Positions 13,789 to 24,040 of a stretch of DNA of 64,000 nt are shown here, in pieces; positions within the stretch are counted from its first letter, which is position 1; each line of letters begins with the position of its first letter. The DNA is from Macrotis lagotis (lineage: Eukaryota > Chordata > Mammalia > Peramelemorphia > Peramelidae), in NCBI RefSeq assembly GCF_037893015.1, contig NC_133666.1:619242974-619306973 (forward strand). The letters run 5' to 3'. The notes beneath the pieces are model-generated. The model ran no database searches. It saw nothing but the letters and a program-made list of their open reading frames with translations, and was not told the DNA's origin. The position numbers and the translations under genes are program-made.

Positions 13789-16700
13789 AAATGGGTAGTA
13801 GGTAGGGGAGAGGTAGGTAGGAAGGGCACTAAACAAACAATAAGGGACACCAGAGGAAAAGTGGAAGGAAACTATTCTTTGTTGACTGGGGTAGGGGGGT
13901 GAATTGTGGGTTGAATTCAATTAATCTCATTTTTGAGAATATTTGCATTTGTTTGTAATTCCTTATTTTTTTCCTCAGTTGGATGTCAGAAGGAAATTAA
14001 TCAACGATTAGGCTGGAATGTGAGTGGGATGCTCCACAGTCCACTGGGTATCTCTTTTATCCTGTCCATATTCTGATGACCATTCTCTACTTCAACCCTG
14101 AGGTATTCTCCCTCTTTAAAAAACAAAACACTCTCTCCCCTTTGATTTTCCACCTCCCTACTTTCTCATGAAGCCCAAGGCCTGGCCAACATCTTTCTCT
14201 CTAAGCTTGCCCTTTTGCTTTGGGTATTTTAATTGACATGCTGAAATTCTATTTCTCAGCCACTCAAACATCTCACATCTCACAACCTGCACTTTTGTTC
14301 TCTTCCATCACAGACAGGGATGGTCAGACACAGGGAGGTGGCACAGTAGATAGAATTTCCTGACTCTGGGTCTATTACTCTGTGTTCCAATGAGGTCTCA
14401 TATCTTAGCTGTGTGACCCTGGGCCAAGGTCTGAAATTCTGCCTGCCCCCTCTGCCAAGTTGTTGGGAGGCTCCTCTGTGTGCAGGCACACTCAGTGGGT
14501 GCTCAATAGATGCTTGCTCTATTCCCTCCCTTTCTCTTGAGCTTGTCATCATCACAAGGGCTCTATCTCCACAATCTATAGCCCTGAAGTTTCAGTGATC
14601 CTAACACCTCCCTAGGCTTTCCCTCCTCTTTTATACTATTCTCTCTCTCCTCATTCAGACTTCCAGTATCTCAAGTCTCTCCATCTCCATCTCCCACTCC
14701 CACCCGTGCTTTGGTCTAATTCTTCTTTCAAAACCTTTATCTGACACTAACCAGCTCAACTAACGACATCTCATGCCCTTGAGCTCCTTTGCTCCCCCAT
14801 TCTGTTGTTGAGCATTCTTTTGGATCACCACTCTAGCCCATACCAGTTTCTGTTAACTCCTACCTGTTCCCCCTGAACACAACTGTTCTGACCTGGTCCA
14901 CAACAAAATGAGCTTCTAGACCTTGGTGGTCTCTCACTGCTGCAAGCCAACTCTTTAACTCAACCTGCATTACTCTCCATCTCACTGCCCACCATCTCTT
15001 CTCAGGCTACCTATGCCCTTCTCAGCTAAGGATTTCTCCTATGGTGATTCCAAGGGGACAGTTCCTGAGAGAAGTAAGTAAAGGTCTAGACTTCTTTTGT
15101 TTCCAACATAGTTCATGTTTGACTAGAAAGACCTCATTAAAAACCAAATACCTTTGTGGGGTAGTAGAATGATGGATGAGTCTTGGGTCATAAAACTTGT
15201 TTCTACATCTGTAAAATAAGGTTTGTGATACTGGGTGCTGGTCTAGGTCAGGAGGTCAAACTCCGGAGTACAGTGCCTACAAGGAGCCTTTCTATTTGAA
15301 TTTGATACTACTAGACCAGAATGAGATCAACAATGTCCTTTCTGGCTCCATTTATGAATCTATGAGGCTTCATTTGAATTCTCTACTTTCACTTAAAAAC
15401 CTCACAAAACCAGGTATCTGATGAAAAGACCACCATGCCCAAGGATCATCATACTTTGGTTTCCTGCAAAGAAATTAAGCAGCAGAGAATAAACTAAAAT
15501 TACTAAACAGAAGATTCAGGATATTTCTAAAGATCTTCTGAAGTCTCTGGACAATCAGATTTGTCAGACAACTGGGTCATTTAAAAAAGGGGAAAAAAAG
15601 ATGAGGCAGATTTAAAAGGACAGAGTCCTACACACCACCACAAGGGGGCACCACTGATAAATTATCAATCCTCTATCCCATTGGATTATTTCTTTGACCC
15701 AGTCAGACCAGCTCCTGCAGCCTCATTCCCACTTATGGCTTTTACTCTCCCTGATCTAAAAGCCATCTAGCCTTGTTTCATCTATTCAACTACTCTGCAT
15801 CTTTCAGGGCTTGACTCGTGTCATTTCCTTCAGAAAGCCTAAATGCCACAAGATTGAGCTAGGTATATCCTAGAGAGTGAACATCTAATCCCCAGAGTAC
15901 AGGAAAACGAACTAAATCAGCCAAGATGGGATATGAACCCAGGACGCCCAAATTCAGCACTTTTTTCACTGGCACTCTCCTGTTAGTTAGGAGAAGATGG
16001 TGAGGAGAAATATGTTAACAAGTCAAACACAAACAGTTCTTTTCAGTTGGTCAGAGGACCTCTAGCTCTGGGAGAAGCAGTATGCTTCCAGGCCTCCAGA
16101 ACTAGCCAGAGGCAATCCCAGTAGAAAGGAAAGAATTTCAGAATTCTTGTTTCTTAAAGTCTCCCCATGAAAGAACTTTTAGTGCTTTTTCTTCCCATGA
16201 AAAAACTTTTAGTGGTTTCCATCTCTACCTGATATCCTGCTTCAAGCTCAATACTAGTCACCAGTTTCAATTAAAGCTGCCCCTAAAGTCTGTCTCTTTT
16301 CAATAGAGCACAAGCAGTATTTTTACAACAGCTAATATAACTAACATCCAGAAGAGATTAATAATCTTGAGACAGATACCACTACAGGATACTGATGTCA
16401 GTCAGCTAGGGTTTCTTCCAGTTGTTCAGGGAGGTATTTTATGCAGATACAAACAAGGAAAACAGATCTACATGCACCCCCTCCTTTAAAAACCATTGCA
16501 CATTCAGTATTCTAATCAGCCTGAACAATAGCAGACGGGCTGAGGTATCCACGCCTGTGGGCCATCTCTTCCTTGAAGCTATGCCTCTCTACCCCAACCA
16601 CCCAACCATAGCCAGACCACATCCAAGACTCACTGAAGAAATATATGACAAGTGACTGAGGGATGTCAAGTTCACTGAAAATAAAAGCAACATATTCCCC

Positions 16701-17171
16701 AATGACCCACCCACACATCAGTCTACTCTTCTAGGCTTCAAAGTAAAAACCAATTATCGTGTCAGCAGCCCAGGTTCTCCCCAGCTTGATCCCATGACCA
16801 ATCCAAAACAACCAATTTCCTCTTTCAGGAGGTAGAAGGCACAGGAGGGAGAAGATCAAACCAGAAAGGCAAAGCAGCAGCTGTCAGCCAAGAAAGGATG
16901 CCGTCTTTTTTTGTGCACACACCCTTCCTTTGCAGGGAGGAGACAGGAGAGGAAAGGTAGCTGTGTTCTATGGGGTCCTTAGGGAGGATGGAGGGGGGAG
17001 AGAGAAGCAGAGTTCAGCCCTGCAGAAAAGCAACAGGAAGAGCCCCAAGGGCATACCCAGCTGAAGGTCTAAGGCACTGGGGATACAAACCTACAGGATT
17101 AGACAAGACTCAAGAGAATCTGAGGAGAAAAATATTTCAGAGATTCAGGGGGTAGGGTAAAGTACACAGAG

Positions 17172-17210
<39 letters not shown>

Positions 17211-19060
17211 TGAAAATTTAGTTTTTCAAATCCAGTTTGCTGTCTGGGGAGGGGAAACCCTCCTCTCTAAACAGAAAATACAACAATACTGCACCTTGTC
17301 CTCTTTACTTCAAAAAAAGGTAATAAAAATGTTTATAAGATACAACAGATAGTGGCAGAGGCCAACCATATGTGGGCACAGGCACACAATAGGACGCCAC
17401 AGGCAGCCAGCTGGTGCGAGCATAGGGTACTCACTCCGGCCAGCGATTTCTGGATATTCTCCCTGGCTCTGGCAATGTCACGGAGGATCACACTGGCGCC
17501 GTTCTCCTGCAAACAGTGCAGAAAGAACCAACATGTATTTTTTATTTGGGGGAAAAAAGTATACTAAGACAGGGCATAGATAGAAACTGATTGGTGGAAA
17601 AGAAGCAGGAGCCATAAGAACTTTCTTTTTCTGGTTAGTATCGAGGCCCTTTGCAAGCATTCGGTGCTGGACAACACATTGGCCCTGACTGATGCCCCAG
17701 AGGAAACAGCAACAGCAGCTGCAGGGTAGTGGTTTTTCATCCTGTTCTTCCTGACATGTCTACTGCCACATTCTTCCCACCTCTGAACACCCAGAAATAG
17801 AAATTCCCAAGGTAGTGGGGAAGGTGTGAGGGAAGCTCAATGATTTCCCTTACACTAAAATAAAGACTGGCTTTGAGACATTTACTTCCACCTTCTAGCA
17901 ATCTCTGACTGGCTCTCATGGCTCTAGGCCACAACTCAGTTCTTTACTAGAGGGGTCTATTCAATGGTTAGGCAATGGGCCAAGGGCCTGCATCCTCTTG
18001 CTATTCCTAATCCCCTTTTGCAAGTGCAACCAGGTAGGTGTCTCATTTAACACAGTCAGTACCAGCCTATATCATTCTCTTACCATAGCAAGTCAGGAAA
18101 AACAAGCATCAAGGCTTGACTTGAAGACATTTAGACTAGAGATTCAACACCTGGCCAAGTCTGGGGACATGTCCAGTAACTCCCAGGTAACGTTTACAAT
18201 AGTCCATGACCACACCTAAGGGGGCCAGGGAGATGATAGAAATGCAGTATTATGTTGAAGCAAAGCAAGCTCCTGTTCAGTAGTCACTTATATATGGCCA
18301 GAGAAGACTCCAGGACATTGAGGCTGTGGCTGCAGTTAGGTTCTTGTCTATTGTTGCTCCCTAGATTCCCACACTCATAAGTGTGATTTGCTTTGGGTTA
18401 AGAATAAAATGCATAGATTCAGCTCAGCATTCATTAAATTCCTATTATGTAGAAAGCTAAGTGCTGGATGTGAGAAGCACTATTGGATTAAACAAACTCC
18501 TGAGCCAGCTGCGATAATGCCTGCCCTGAGCAGGCAGGGAGGTCAGAATCCTTCCAGAGTTCAAACTTTTACCCCAATTGAGCAACCAGACATACAACCT
18601 AATGCTTCCTGTATCTGCATCAACACTTCTTTCCAGCTGGCCCAGGAAGAACACCATGGTTCAAGTCTGCTCACCCAATCTACTGCTGCCTCAAATCTTA
18701 TTTACAGTTATAAGATCACCTAATCCAAATCATTTCACGAATGATGAAATCAAAAGTCAAAGAAAATAAAGTGGAAGTCTGAAAGTCCTCCAGTTGCAAA
18801 TCCTCCCACTTCAACAGTACCCAAACTATCTAGCAGAATGAGAATCAAAGAGCACCCTAAGGGCATCCTTCCCTTTCTTCCACAAATCAGAAGATAGGGA
18901 ATCACCACCCCATCCCTAGCTTCTGGTCCTGAGCTATTATTACCTGTCGGGAAGAAATGGGCACAGGACCATTCATCTGTTCATAGAACTTTCTCTCTGC
19001 ATCATCATATTTGAATTTGTCGAACCAGATCTTCTCATGCACCAGGAAGCTGGTTGCCAT
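5954..19060 (-). CDS. EEF1D: EEF1D canonical isoform, elongation factor 1-delta
   Basis: Seven exons give 285 residues (human, from memory, 281). eEF1B-delta is a guanine-nucleotide exchange subunit of the cytosolic eEF1 complex: it reloads eEF1A with GTP and binds eEF1B-gamma and valyl-tRNA synthetase. Visible parts: N-terminal motif [19 protein letters not shown] (residues 11-29); leucine-rich coiled coil about residues 78-118; acidic central region about 151-173 around [15 protein letters not shown], with Ser166 in a CK2-type site; C-terminal EF1 guanine-exchange domain about 209-285 starting WDDETDM and ending VDIAAFNKI. All splice sites are GT/AG and all phases agree. Start ATG at 19060 lies four bases inside its exon. 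Exons 17506-17435 and the candidate 10923-10867 are phase-0 symmetric, so skipping or inclusion keeps the frame. Confidence 0.96.
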
Positions 19061-22000
19061 TTTCCTGCAGAGAAAAAAATGGTAAGAATGTCAAAGTAGG
19101 GGTGACACCAATTACATGAATCTCCTGATATGAACCACCAATAAGATTCATAATAAGCTCCTCCATTCCCACCCAAACTCTGGACCTAGCAAACTGCACT
19201 CCCTTCCCTTCCCTTCCATACACACCTCCACCCCACCATGACGGAATATAATCCATGCCAAGAAAAAATTCTAACAAAGTGCTGTCACAGGCAATTTGGA
19301 AGATAGGGCTTCTCAAAGCAGGGTCTCAAAAATGACCTCATGTCCTGACCCTTTTTCTCATAGACTCTTGGAGCTGGAGAAGATCTCAGAAATTATGTAG
19401 TGAAATCCATACTGGAACAGAGGATCCCTTTACCATTTCTCTGACAAGAAATCACCTACTTCCAAGCGAGGTGGAAATCCACTCTGGTCACACATCCCAG
19501 CTTCAGTAAACGAAGACCACAGTCTCTCTCTCCACCAGGTCCAACCCACTGCTCTTGCCTCATGCTGTCCATAAATTGCACTGTGATAGCCATTCTTTTC
19601 TCCACAGTAAAAACATTCTGAAGTCTCTTCAAAGGCTCACATCTTTTGGCATGGGGTCCAGTTCCCTCCCCTTCAAGCTATCAACATCCTCCTTAAAATA
19701 CTTCCTTCTTAAGGAAACCAGGATCTGACTGGGGAGAAGCCAGCAGAACCACCCCCACCCCCACCCCCTGCTTTCTGGACACTGTTTCAGGTAGTTGCTA
19801 TCATGTATAGGAGCACCTGAGGTAGTCGGAGTACTCATCCCAAACCCACCTTCTACAAAACCTCTCAAGGTTCCTTTTCCCTCCCTACTGAGGTCTTGGG
19901 CTGCAGAGCTAAGATGAGATTGTAGGGGTGGCAGACTTGGGAAGGAAATGAAGAACCCTGCCCTTAAGAGACACATTTTCTCTCATTCCTTCATCTTCCC
20001 AGTCTTCTCTTAACCCAGCCATCTCTGGGAAGGAAAGCCATTGCCTATCTACATTAGAAAGGCCACAAGTTAGTTACCCAATGACCTCAGTGTTATTTCA
20101 TATTCCCAGTCTGGCCAAGCTGGTCTCAGTCTTTAAAACCCCTTCCCTATCCCTATCCCAAGGTGAGTACAAAGTCGTGTGTGCTCCCCACAAGCCAACT
20201 TGCCTGCTGAGAGGAGTTTTCCTTCCCTTCCCACTGGCGGATGCCACTTGTTGCTCTGGTAGGGAGTAGGGAAAACAAACAGGAGCCCTAGAAGAGAAGG
20301 AACCTTGTCTTCTAATACTGTCATCACATCCTTTCTGCTTACCTTTCACTAACCAAATGTGAACATTTGGGTAGATTTCTTTCCTTCTCTGGACTTTCCG
20401 TTTCATCATCAGTATGAGGTGGGGATCAGGAGAAATGATAGCTTGAACCCCTCCCCACCCAACTACATCTTTAGAGACACCCGTTATTCTTGTTGGTCTA
20501 GCCTATTGTATCTTGGAAGAAAACTATACTCATCCATAACTGAATGCCCTTAGCTGAATGGAATGGTCCCAATGGCATCTGCCATTCCCTTCTCAGGTCA
20601 TAACCTCTCTTCCTCTTGCTATAGCACTGACCTCAGCCAGTCCCCCCCATCCCTCCTACTTACAAAGAGATACACACACTCAGTCCTCCCCCAGGGATTC
20701 TATTCCGCTTACCTAGAAAACAATGTCACAGAATTATCTTTGATTTTTCTTTCATCTCCATTATGCTATCACCAAGCCCTATGAATTTTCCTTTCACAAC
20801 ATCATACTTATAACCACCATCCTAATCTAGGTCTTCTTGACTCAAAGCCTCAATTGGTACAAAAATTCAGTTACTTCCCTGACTTTATACGTTCCTCTAA
20901 ACAACACTGTTCTCATCACAGAATCAAAGAATCCCAGAGTTTGGAAGAATCCAGAGTTCATCAACTCCAAACCCCTACTAAAAAAACACAAATGTTATCT
21001 ATTAGACAGGATGATACTTATTATACTCAATCCTTAGGACTCCTCCCCCCCCCCCCCAAAAGCAGCAGTCATGTCATATGGCTTCCTATTTTCTTTCACA
21101 TATAATCTAAGTGCTTCTTCCTGGTTTTCTAAGCTCCCCACACCCTTACTGAAACTCCAGAAGACTGGCCTCACCAACCTAGAACTAGACTATCCCTCAT
21201 TTTTTTTGCCTGCCCCATGTAACTATTATCCCTTTTTCCTAGATTCATTCCCATTCTATTTACAACTGCAAAGTCCAACTCAAGCCAACAATTTTTTTTT
21301 TCAGTTTTTTGCAAGGCAAATGGGGTTAAGTGGCTTGCCCAAGGCCACACAGCTAGATTTGAACCCAGGTACTCCTAACTCCAGGGCCAGTGCTTTATCC
21401 ACTATGCCACCTAGCCACCCCTCAAGCCAACAATCTCAACAACTGGGCATAAACTTACTATGTACTTAGCAGCATCTTATCTTATTTTTTATGACAGACT
21501 ACTTCAACCCTTGTTATTGTGCATGCTCAATACTGACAGTATAATTTAAGACTTAAACTAATTTTATTTCCTCAGAATAGATTCAAGAGTTCCCCAAGGG
21601 GGGAGGACTTCTCTTAAGATCACATCTTTGTAAAAGGGATTGAGAATACAAAAGACTCATTGGAAATCCTGATGACTATGTCCCACCCCTTCCCAGAAAC
21701 AGATATCACCAGCTTCAGCCTGGGTAATATCAAGAGTTTAGATTCTTGCTATTCAAAACAGTGCAAAATTTATCCAACCTTTTCCCAACCCTTTTCTGTG
21801 AGTTATGGCAACCAGTTTGCAATGAGCAATGATGGGCAGCTTTGGGCCCTGGCACACTGTTACTGATCCACCAGTATATTTTATTAAAAAAAAAAGATGC
21901 TTTCTTCACCCTATAATCTACCCCTCCCATTTTCCAGTTGCTCTCTTTCTCCATTACTTTCATTCCCCTATCCCTGAGGTAGAGGTTAGAGAACTGCCAA

Positions 22001-24040
22001 CGAAACAGTACAGAATCTGACTTTTTTACTAATCTGCAGAAAATTTGGGTTGGGAAATACTGCTCAACAAATGTTGTCAATAACACTGAAACAGAAAGGA
22101 AGAAGTAGCTCAGGAAAAAAAAGGATAACGTATCTGATTAGGGAAAATGGATCTCAGAATTTATCTATTGAAGATTAGAAAGCTCAAGGTTTCCCCCCAG
22201 CAGGACCTGAAGAGGTACTAGACATATTTGTTTTCTGACTTCTCTTTTCCCCTCCAAATTGAGATCTGGTCTCCCCAAAGAAGCCTGTATCAGGGGGCAT
22301 GCACCTGGTTAACTTACCTGCCAGAGCCCTCTGTGTCAGCTAGAATTTAAACTGGCACAGGACAAGAATCAAGTAATCCCGAGTTTCCCCAACAGTATCT
22401 ACAGAGACTACTACCTAAGGGAAAGAATTTCAACCTCCCAGAACACCCTATCTTGACTTGATTTAAGCCCACTCATTATTTTTGTTTGTTTCTTTTGCTA
22501 ATATATTGAGGCATTTAAATGAACCATAGCAATTGAAACAAATTACAGAGCCAATAAAGCACATAGATTCCAAAATATGGTTTAGTAATTCCTCATTCTT
22601 CCCCTTTCCCTCTTTCAATCAACTTGGGTTACAGTTTCTTAGAACTGAGATTACTTGAGAGAAGGATGAGGAAAGAACAAGTATAAGAGGGAGTTGATGC
22701 TGCTCCCTACCCTCCCAATTCTATGACTAAATTCCATCCACTATAAGTGGGACCTGGGAGAGGAAGGGGAGAAATGGTTACCATACAATAAGCTTTTCCT
22801 ACTTTGGTCTTGGTGTAGATGCTGAGGGGACAGCACGGGAAGGAGGTCGATGGGCAGGGACTGGTGAGACTGGAGGTGCTTCTGCTCGCCATGACATTCG
22901 GAGGGCCTCAGAAGCATGGTGGCGAGATTCTGCATTATCATAAGCTGATTTGTTGAGCCATGGAGGTTCACCATCCTTGTGTAAAAAGTACCAATAGGGC
23001 AAAGCAGGGTCTACTTCTTTGGAGGGCATGGGGTCTGACCGCTTTGGACCAATACGTTTGCTTGCATTATTTCTGTTTCGTCTATCTTTCCTTGCCCGAC
23101 GTGCCACATCAGGTGGCCCACCCCGTTCCTGTAGCCTCACCTTCCCTGGAGGGTGGCCATCAAACATGGCCTCATAGAAACATCTCTCAGCATCATCATA
23201 CTGGGGCTTTTCCAACCAAACTTCCTGCATCATTGCCTGAAGACTAAAAAGTTGGGGTTTACCATTGGCTGGGGGGCTGGGCCAGCAGGCAGTAAAGGAT
23301 GAGCTTCTAATGGGAGGCCCTGGGGTAGCAGGAGTAGTTACAGCTGTCATATACCCTTCGTCTGGGGTGCCCCTCCCACTTGCCACACTTGTGTCCTGTG
23401 GCAACTGTGGGGATGAGATGTCCAGGGAGTGCGGTGGTGTAGACGCCTGCGTCCACTCCACAAATGCCATCTCAGCTCGGTCAAAGTAGAACTTATTAAC
23501 CCAGATGCCACAAGCCATATGGTGGCAGGCCATACGGCCCCCATGGATGCAGGGTGCCGTCAGGGTCTTCCCTGGCTTGGATACCACCACTGCCCGAGGA
23601 GTTGCCTTCTCTGGCCAGAGTGCTGAGTGCATCTGGGTGGCTGAGGCTGCCTCCATGGGGACTAGGCCACGTGAAGCTACTGCATCTGCAAGCTTCTTGC
23701 GGTAGAAAGTCTCTGCCTGGTCAAAAAGTGGCTTTTCAAACCAAACCGGGTCGGCTGACAGGCCCACTAGGGCCAGGTTGGTCTGGGATGGGTGGTTCTT
23801 GGGTGAACGCTTCCTTTTCTTCTGTTTCTTCCCATTGTTGGCTTTCTTGGTGTCCCGCCCACTGCTGTCCCCTGAATCATCCTGGCTGAGGCCATTTACC
23901 ACTTCCTCTAGTTGCTGTTGGGCCTGGGCTGCGGCGGCCTGTGTGGCTTCCCGTTCGTAGAATAGCCGCTCAGCTTCATCGTATTTATGTTTATCCTCCC
24001 AGACCGTCTCCAGCGGGCAGGAGGGCTTCCTTGTCCTCAT
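5954..24040 (-). CDS. EEF1D: EEF1D long isoform (eEF1B-delta-L), spliced
   Basis: Spliced coding region on the minus strand: 24040-22803, 19064-18944, 17506-17435, 9691-9592, 9478-9378, 7762-7529, 6776-6582, 5992-5954. The 1.24-kb first coding exon ends two bases into a codon at a GT donor; the next exon supplies GAAA before the canonical ATG, so the junction reads ...RPKKMATSF in frame and the protein is 699 residues by my count. The start ATG (24040) opens MRTRKPSC and lies 14 residues before the first conserved Trp, matching what I recall of the human long form. The extra N-terminal region holds a basic stretch [11 protein letters not shown] (residues 71-81), a likely nuclear signal, and five copies of a W-x-x-K-x-x-(Y/F)-D-x-A-E motif. 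In the literature this isoform is a heat-shock-element-binding transcription regulator; that role is known from the family, not visible here. The upstream acceptor for this exon is not clear to me. Confidence 0.9.
6360..6530 (-). repeat. MIR/Mar-type SINE fragment
   Basis: In the EEF1D last intron and just past the exchange-domain exon: 'ggtcatttagtctaatccct', 'tcattttacagataaggaaa'. Old. Confidence 0.5.
6582..6776 (-). CDS. EEF1D: EEF1D guanine-exchange domain exon
   Basis: Acceptor CTGCCAAG|TGGGAT, donor GATTAT|GTAAGT; 65 codons. Encodes most of the EF1 exchange fold, [20 protein letters not shown] through [20 protein letters not shown] to [10 protein letters not shown]. The acceptor is AAG rather than CAG. 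Confidence 0.96.
6957..7124 (+). mobile_element. Marsupial A-tailed tRNA-derived SINE
   Basis: Head 'ggggcagctaggtagtgcag', promoter box B in 'gggttcaaatcc', body 'cagacacttaataattacct', end 'tttgccttgcc' then A20. Flanked by tgtgcca on both sides. Lies in the EEF1D intron between the last two large exons. Confidence 0.9.
7529..7762 (-). CDS. EEF1D: EEF1D acidic central-region exon
   Basis: Acceptor GGGGCAG|CATGTG, donor AAGCCT|GTGAGT; 78 codons, phase 0. Starts [17 protein letters not shown], holds the acidic block [20 protein letters not shown], then the basic [17 protein letters not shown] and SSILLDVKP leading into the exchange domain. Confidence 0.96.
8296..9055 (+). mobile_element. LINE-1 3' end fragment
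   Basis: Carries the marsupial L1 3' order: 'gtagtggcaaagaactgg', 'gaggaatggctgaactatgg', 'gaactgatgctgaa', 'tcattcttctttcac', 'gaagggagggaaaaaatgtg', 'aatgttgaaaactttctttg'. Inside an EEF1D intron; no reading frame intact. Confidence 0.85.
9200..9349 (+). mobile_element. Marsupial A-tailed tRNA-derived SINE
   Basis: Nearly full-length copy from 'ggggcagctaggtgatgcag' to 'attgccttgcaaaaaaac', ending only about 30 bases from an EEF1D exon (antisense to the gene). Flanking duplication is weak. Confidence 0.9.
9378..9478 (-). CDS. EEF1D: EEF1D coiled-coil exon, second half
   Basis: Acceptor TTTTACAG|TGGTTC, donor ACTCAG|GTGAAG. Finishes the split Val codon and encodes [20 protein letters not shown] then [13 protein letters not shown]. 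Leucines continue the heptad pattern of the previous exon. Confidence 0.95.
9592..9691 (-). CDS. EEF1D: EEF1D coiled-coil exon, first half
   Basis: Acceptor CATTACAG|AGTGCA, donor CGAAGTG|GTGAGT. Encodes 33 residues, [20 protein letters not shown] and [13 protein letters not shown], plus the first base of a Val codon. The Ser/Gly-rich linker leads into the heptad-leucine zipper. Confidence 0.95.
10867..10923 (-). other. EEF1D: Candidate EEF1D cassette exon (57 bases)
   Basis: Minus strand shows a C/T-rich tract, then TTTCCAG|CTCAAGATG, 57 open bases, then GGTCCT|GTAAGT, a consensus donor. It would add 19 residues, [19 protein letters not shown], phase 0 at both ends, between SLAG and SANTSSS, directly before the coiled coil. 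It is not in the standard 281-aa human protein as I recall it. Transcript evidence is needed; it may be a tissue-restricted exon or chance. Confidence 0.5.
11480..11900 (+). repeat. L2-like LINE fragment
   Basis: 'tccatggcctcgggagtaaagttcaaactcctt' style text, 'gatcttcctgctttttctaga', 'cttagttcaaatcccttctct'. EEF1D intron. Confidence 0.55.
12660..12830 (-). repeat. MIR SINE fragment
   Basis: 'gagcctcacaataatcctgtt' and 'cagatgaggaagctgaggctg', reverse-strand MIR pattern. Confidence 0.55.
13749..13786. repeat. (AC)n microsatellite
   Basis: About 19 AC units in an EEF1D intron. Confidence 0.95.
14310..14530 (+). repeat. MIR SINE
   Basis: 'ggtggcacagtagatag', 'ttagctgtgtgaccctggg' and 3' mark 'gtgggtgctcaatagatgctt'. 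Sits in a C/T-rich 0.9-kb block (14.1-15.0 kb) that may be part of an old LINE. Confidence 0.6.
17173..17209. repeat. (TG)n microsatellite
   Basis: About 18 TG units, 230 bases from the 72-base EEF1D exon. Confidence 0.95.
17435..17506 (-). CDS. EEF1D: EEF1D 72-base exon
   Basis: Acceptor TTTGCAG|GAGAAC, donor GCCGGA|GTGAGT. Encodes [20 protein letters not shown] plus SLAG, 24 residues, phase 0 at both ends. Almost identical to the mammalian protein as I remember it. Being symmetric, it can be skipped without a frame change. Confidence 0.95.
18944..19064 (-). CDS. EEF1D: EEF1D exon with canonical start codon
   Basis: Acceptor CTCTGCAG|GAAA followed by ATG at 19060; donor CGACAG|GTAATA. Encodes 39 residues from [10 protein letters not shown] to PISSRQ, ending in phase 0. 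The four bases before ATG allow in-frame joining to the long-isoform exon. Confidence 0.96.
21041..21056. repeat. C-rich homopolymer run
   Basis: Run of about 14 C after 'gactcct'. EEF1D intron. Confidence 0.8.
21293..21420 (-). mobile_element. A-tailed tRNA-derived SINE, reverse
   Basis: Reverse copy with T run at left and head 'ccacctagccacccc' at right. Perfect 14-base duplication ctcaagccaacaat at 21279-21292 and 21421-21434. The internal 'aataattac' part is missing. Confidence 0.93.
22803..24040 (-). CDS. EEF1D: EEF1D long-isoform exon
   Basis: One 1,238-base open exon, 412 codons plus two bases. Donor is CCAAA|GTAGGA at 22803/22802. Repeated motif positions (Trp residue): 14, 100, 180, 275 and 361, spaced about 80-95 residues apart; the fifth copy ([13 protein letters not shown]) is the most divergent. 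Between the copies the sequence is low-complexity: Ala/Gln-rich about 33-45, Ser/Asp about 55-60, Lys/Arg-rich about 70-82 and 313-328, Ser/Thr/Pro-rich about 199-260. Without splicing the frame ends one codon later at TAG, so an unspliced or read-through message would stop at residue 413. Confidence 0.92.

Noticed and set aside
14100-15050. C/T-rich block as an L2 or other LINE body
   Set aside because: Composition fits but I could not follow a consistent order of family marks, so only the embedded MIR is listed.
21071-21469. 132-codon plus-strand frame
   Set aside because: Its second half is a reverse SINE; no homology in the rest.
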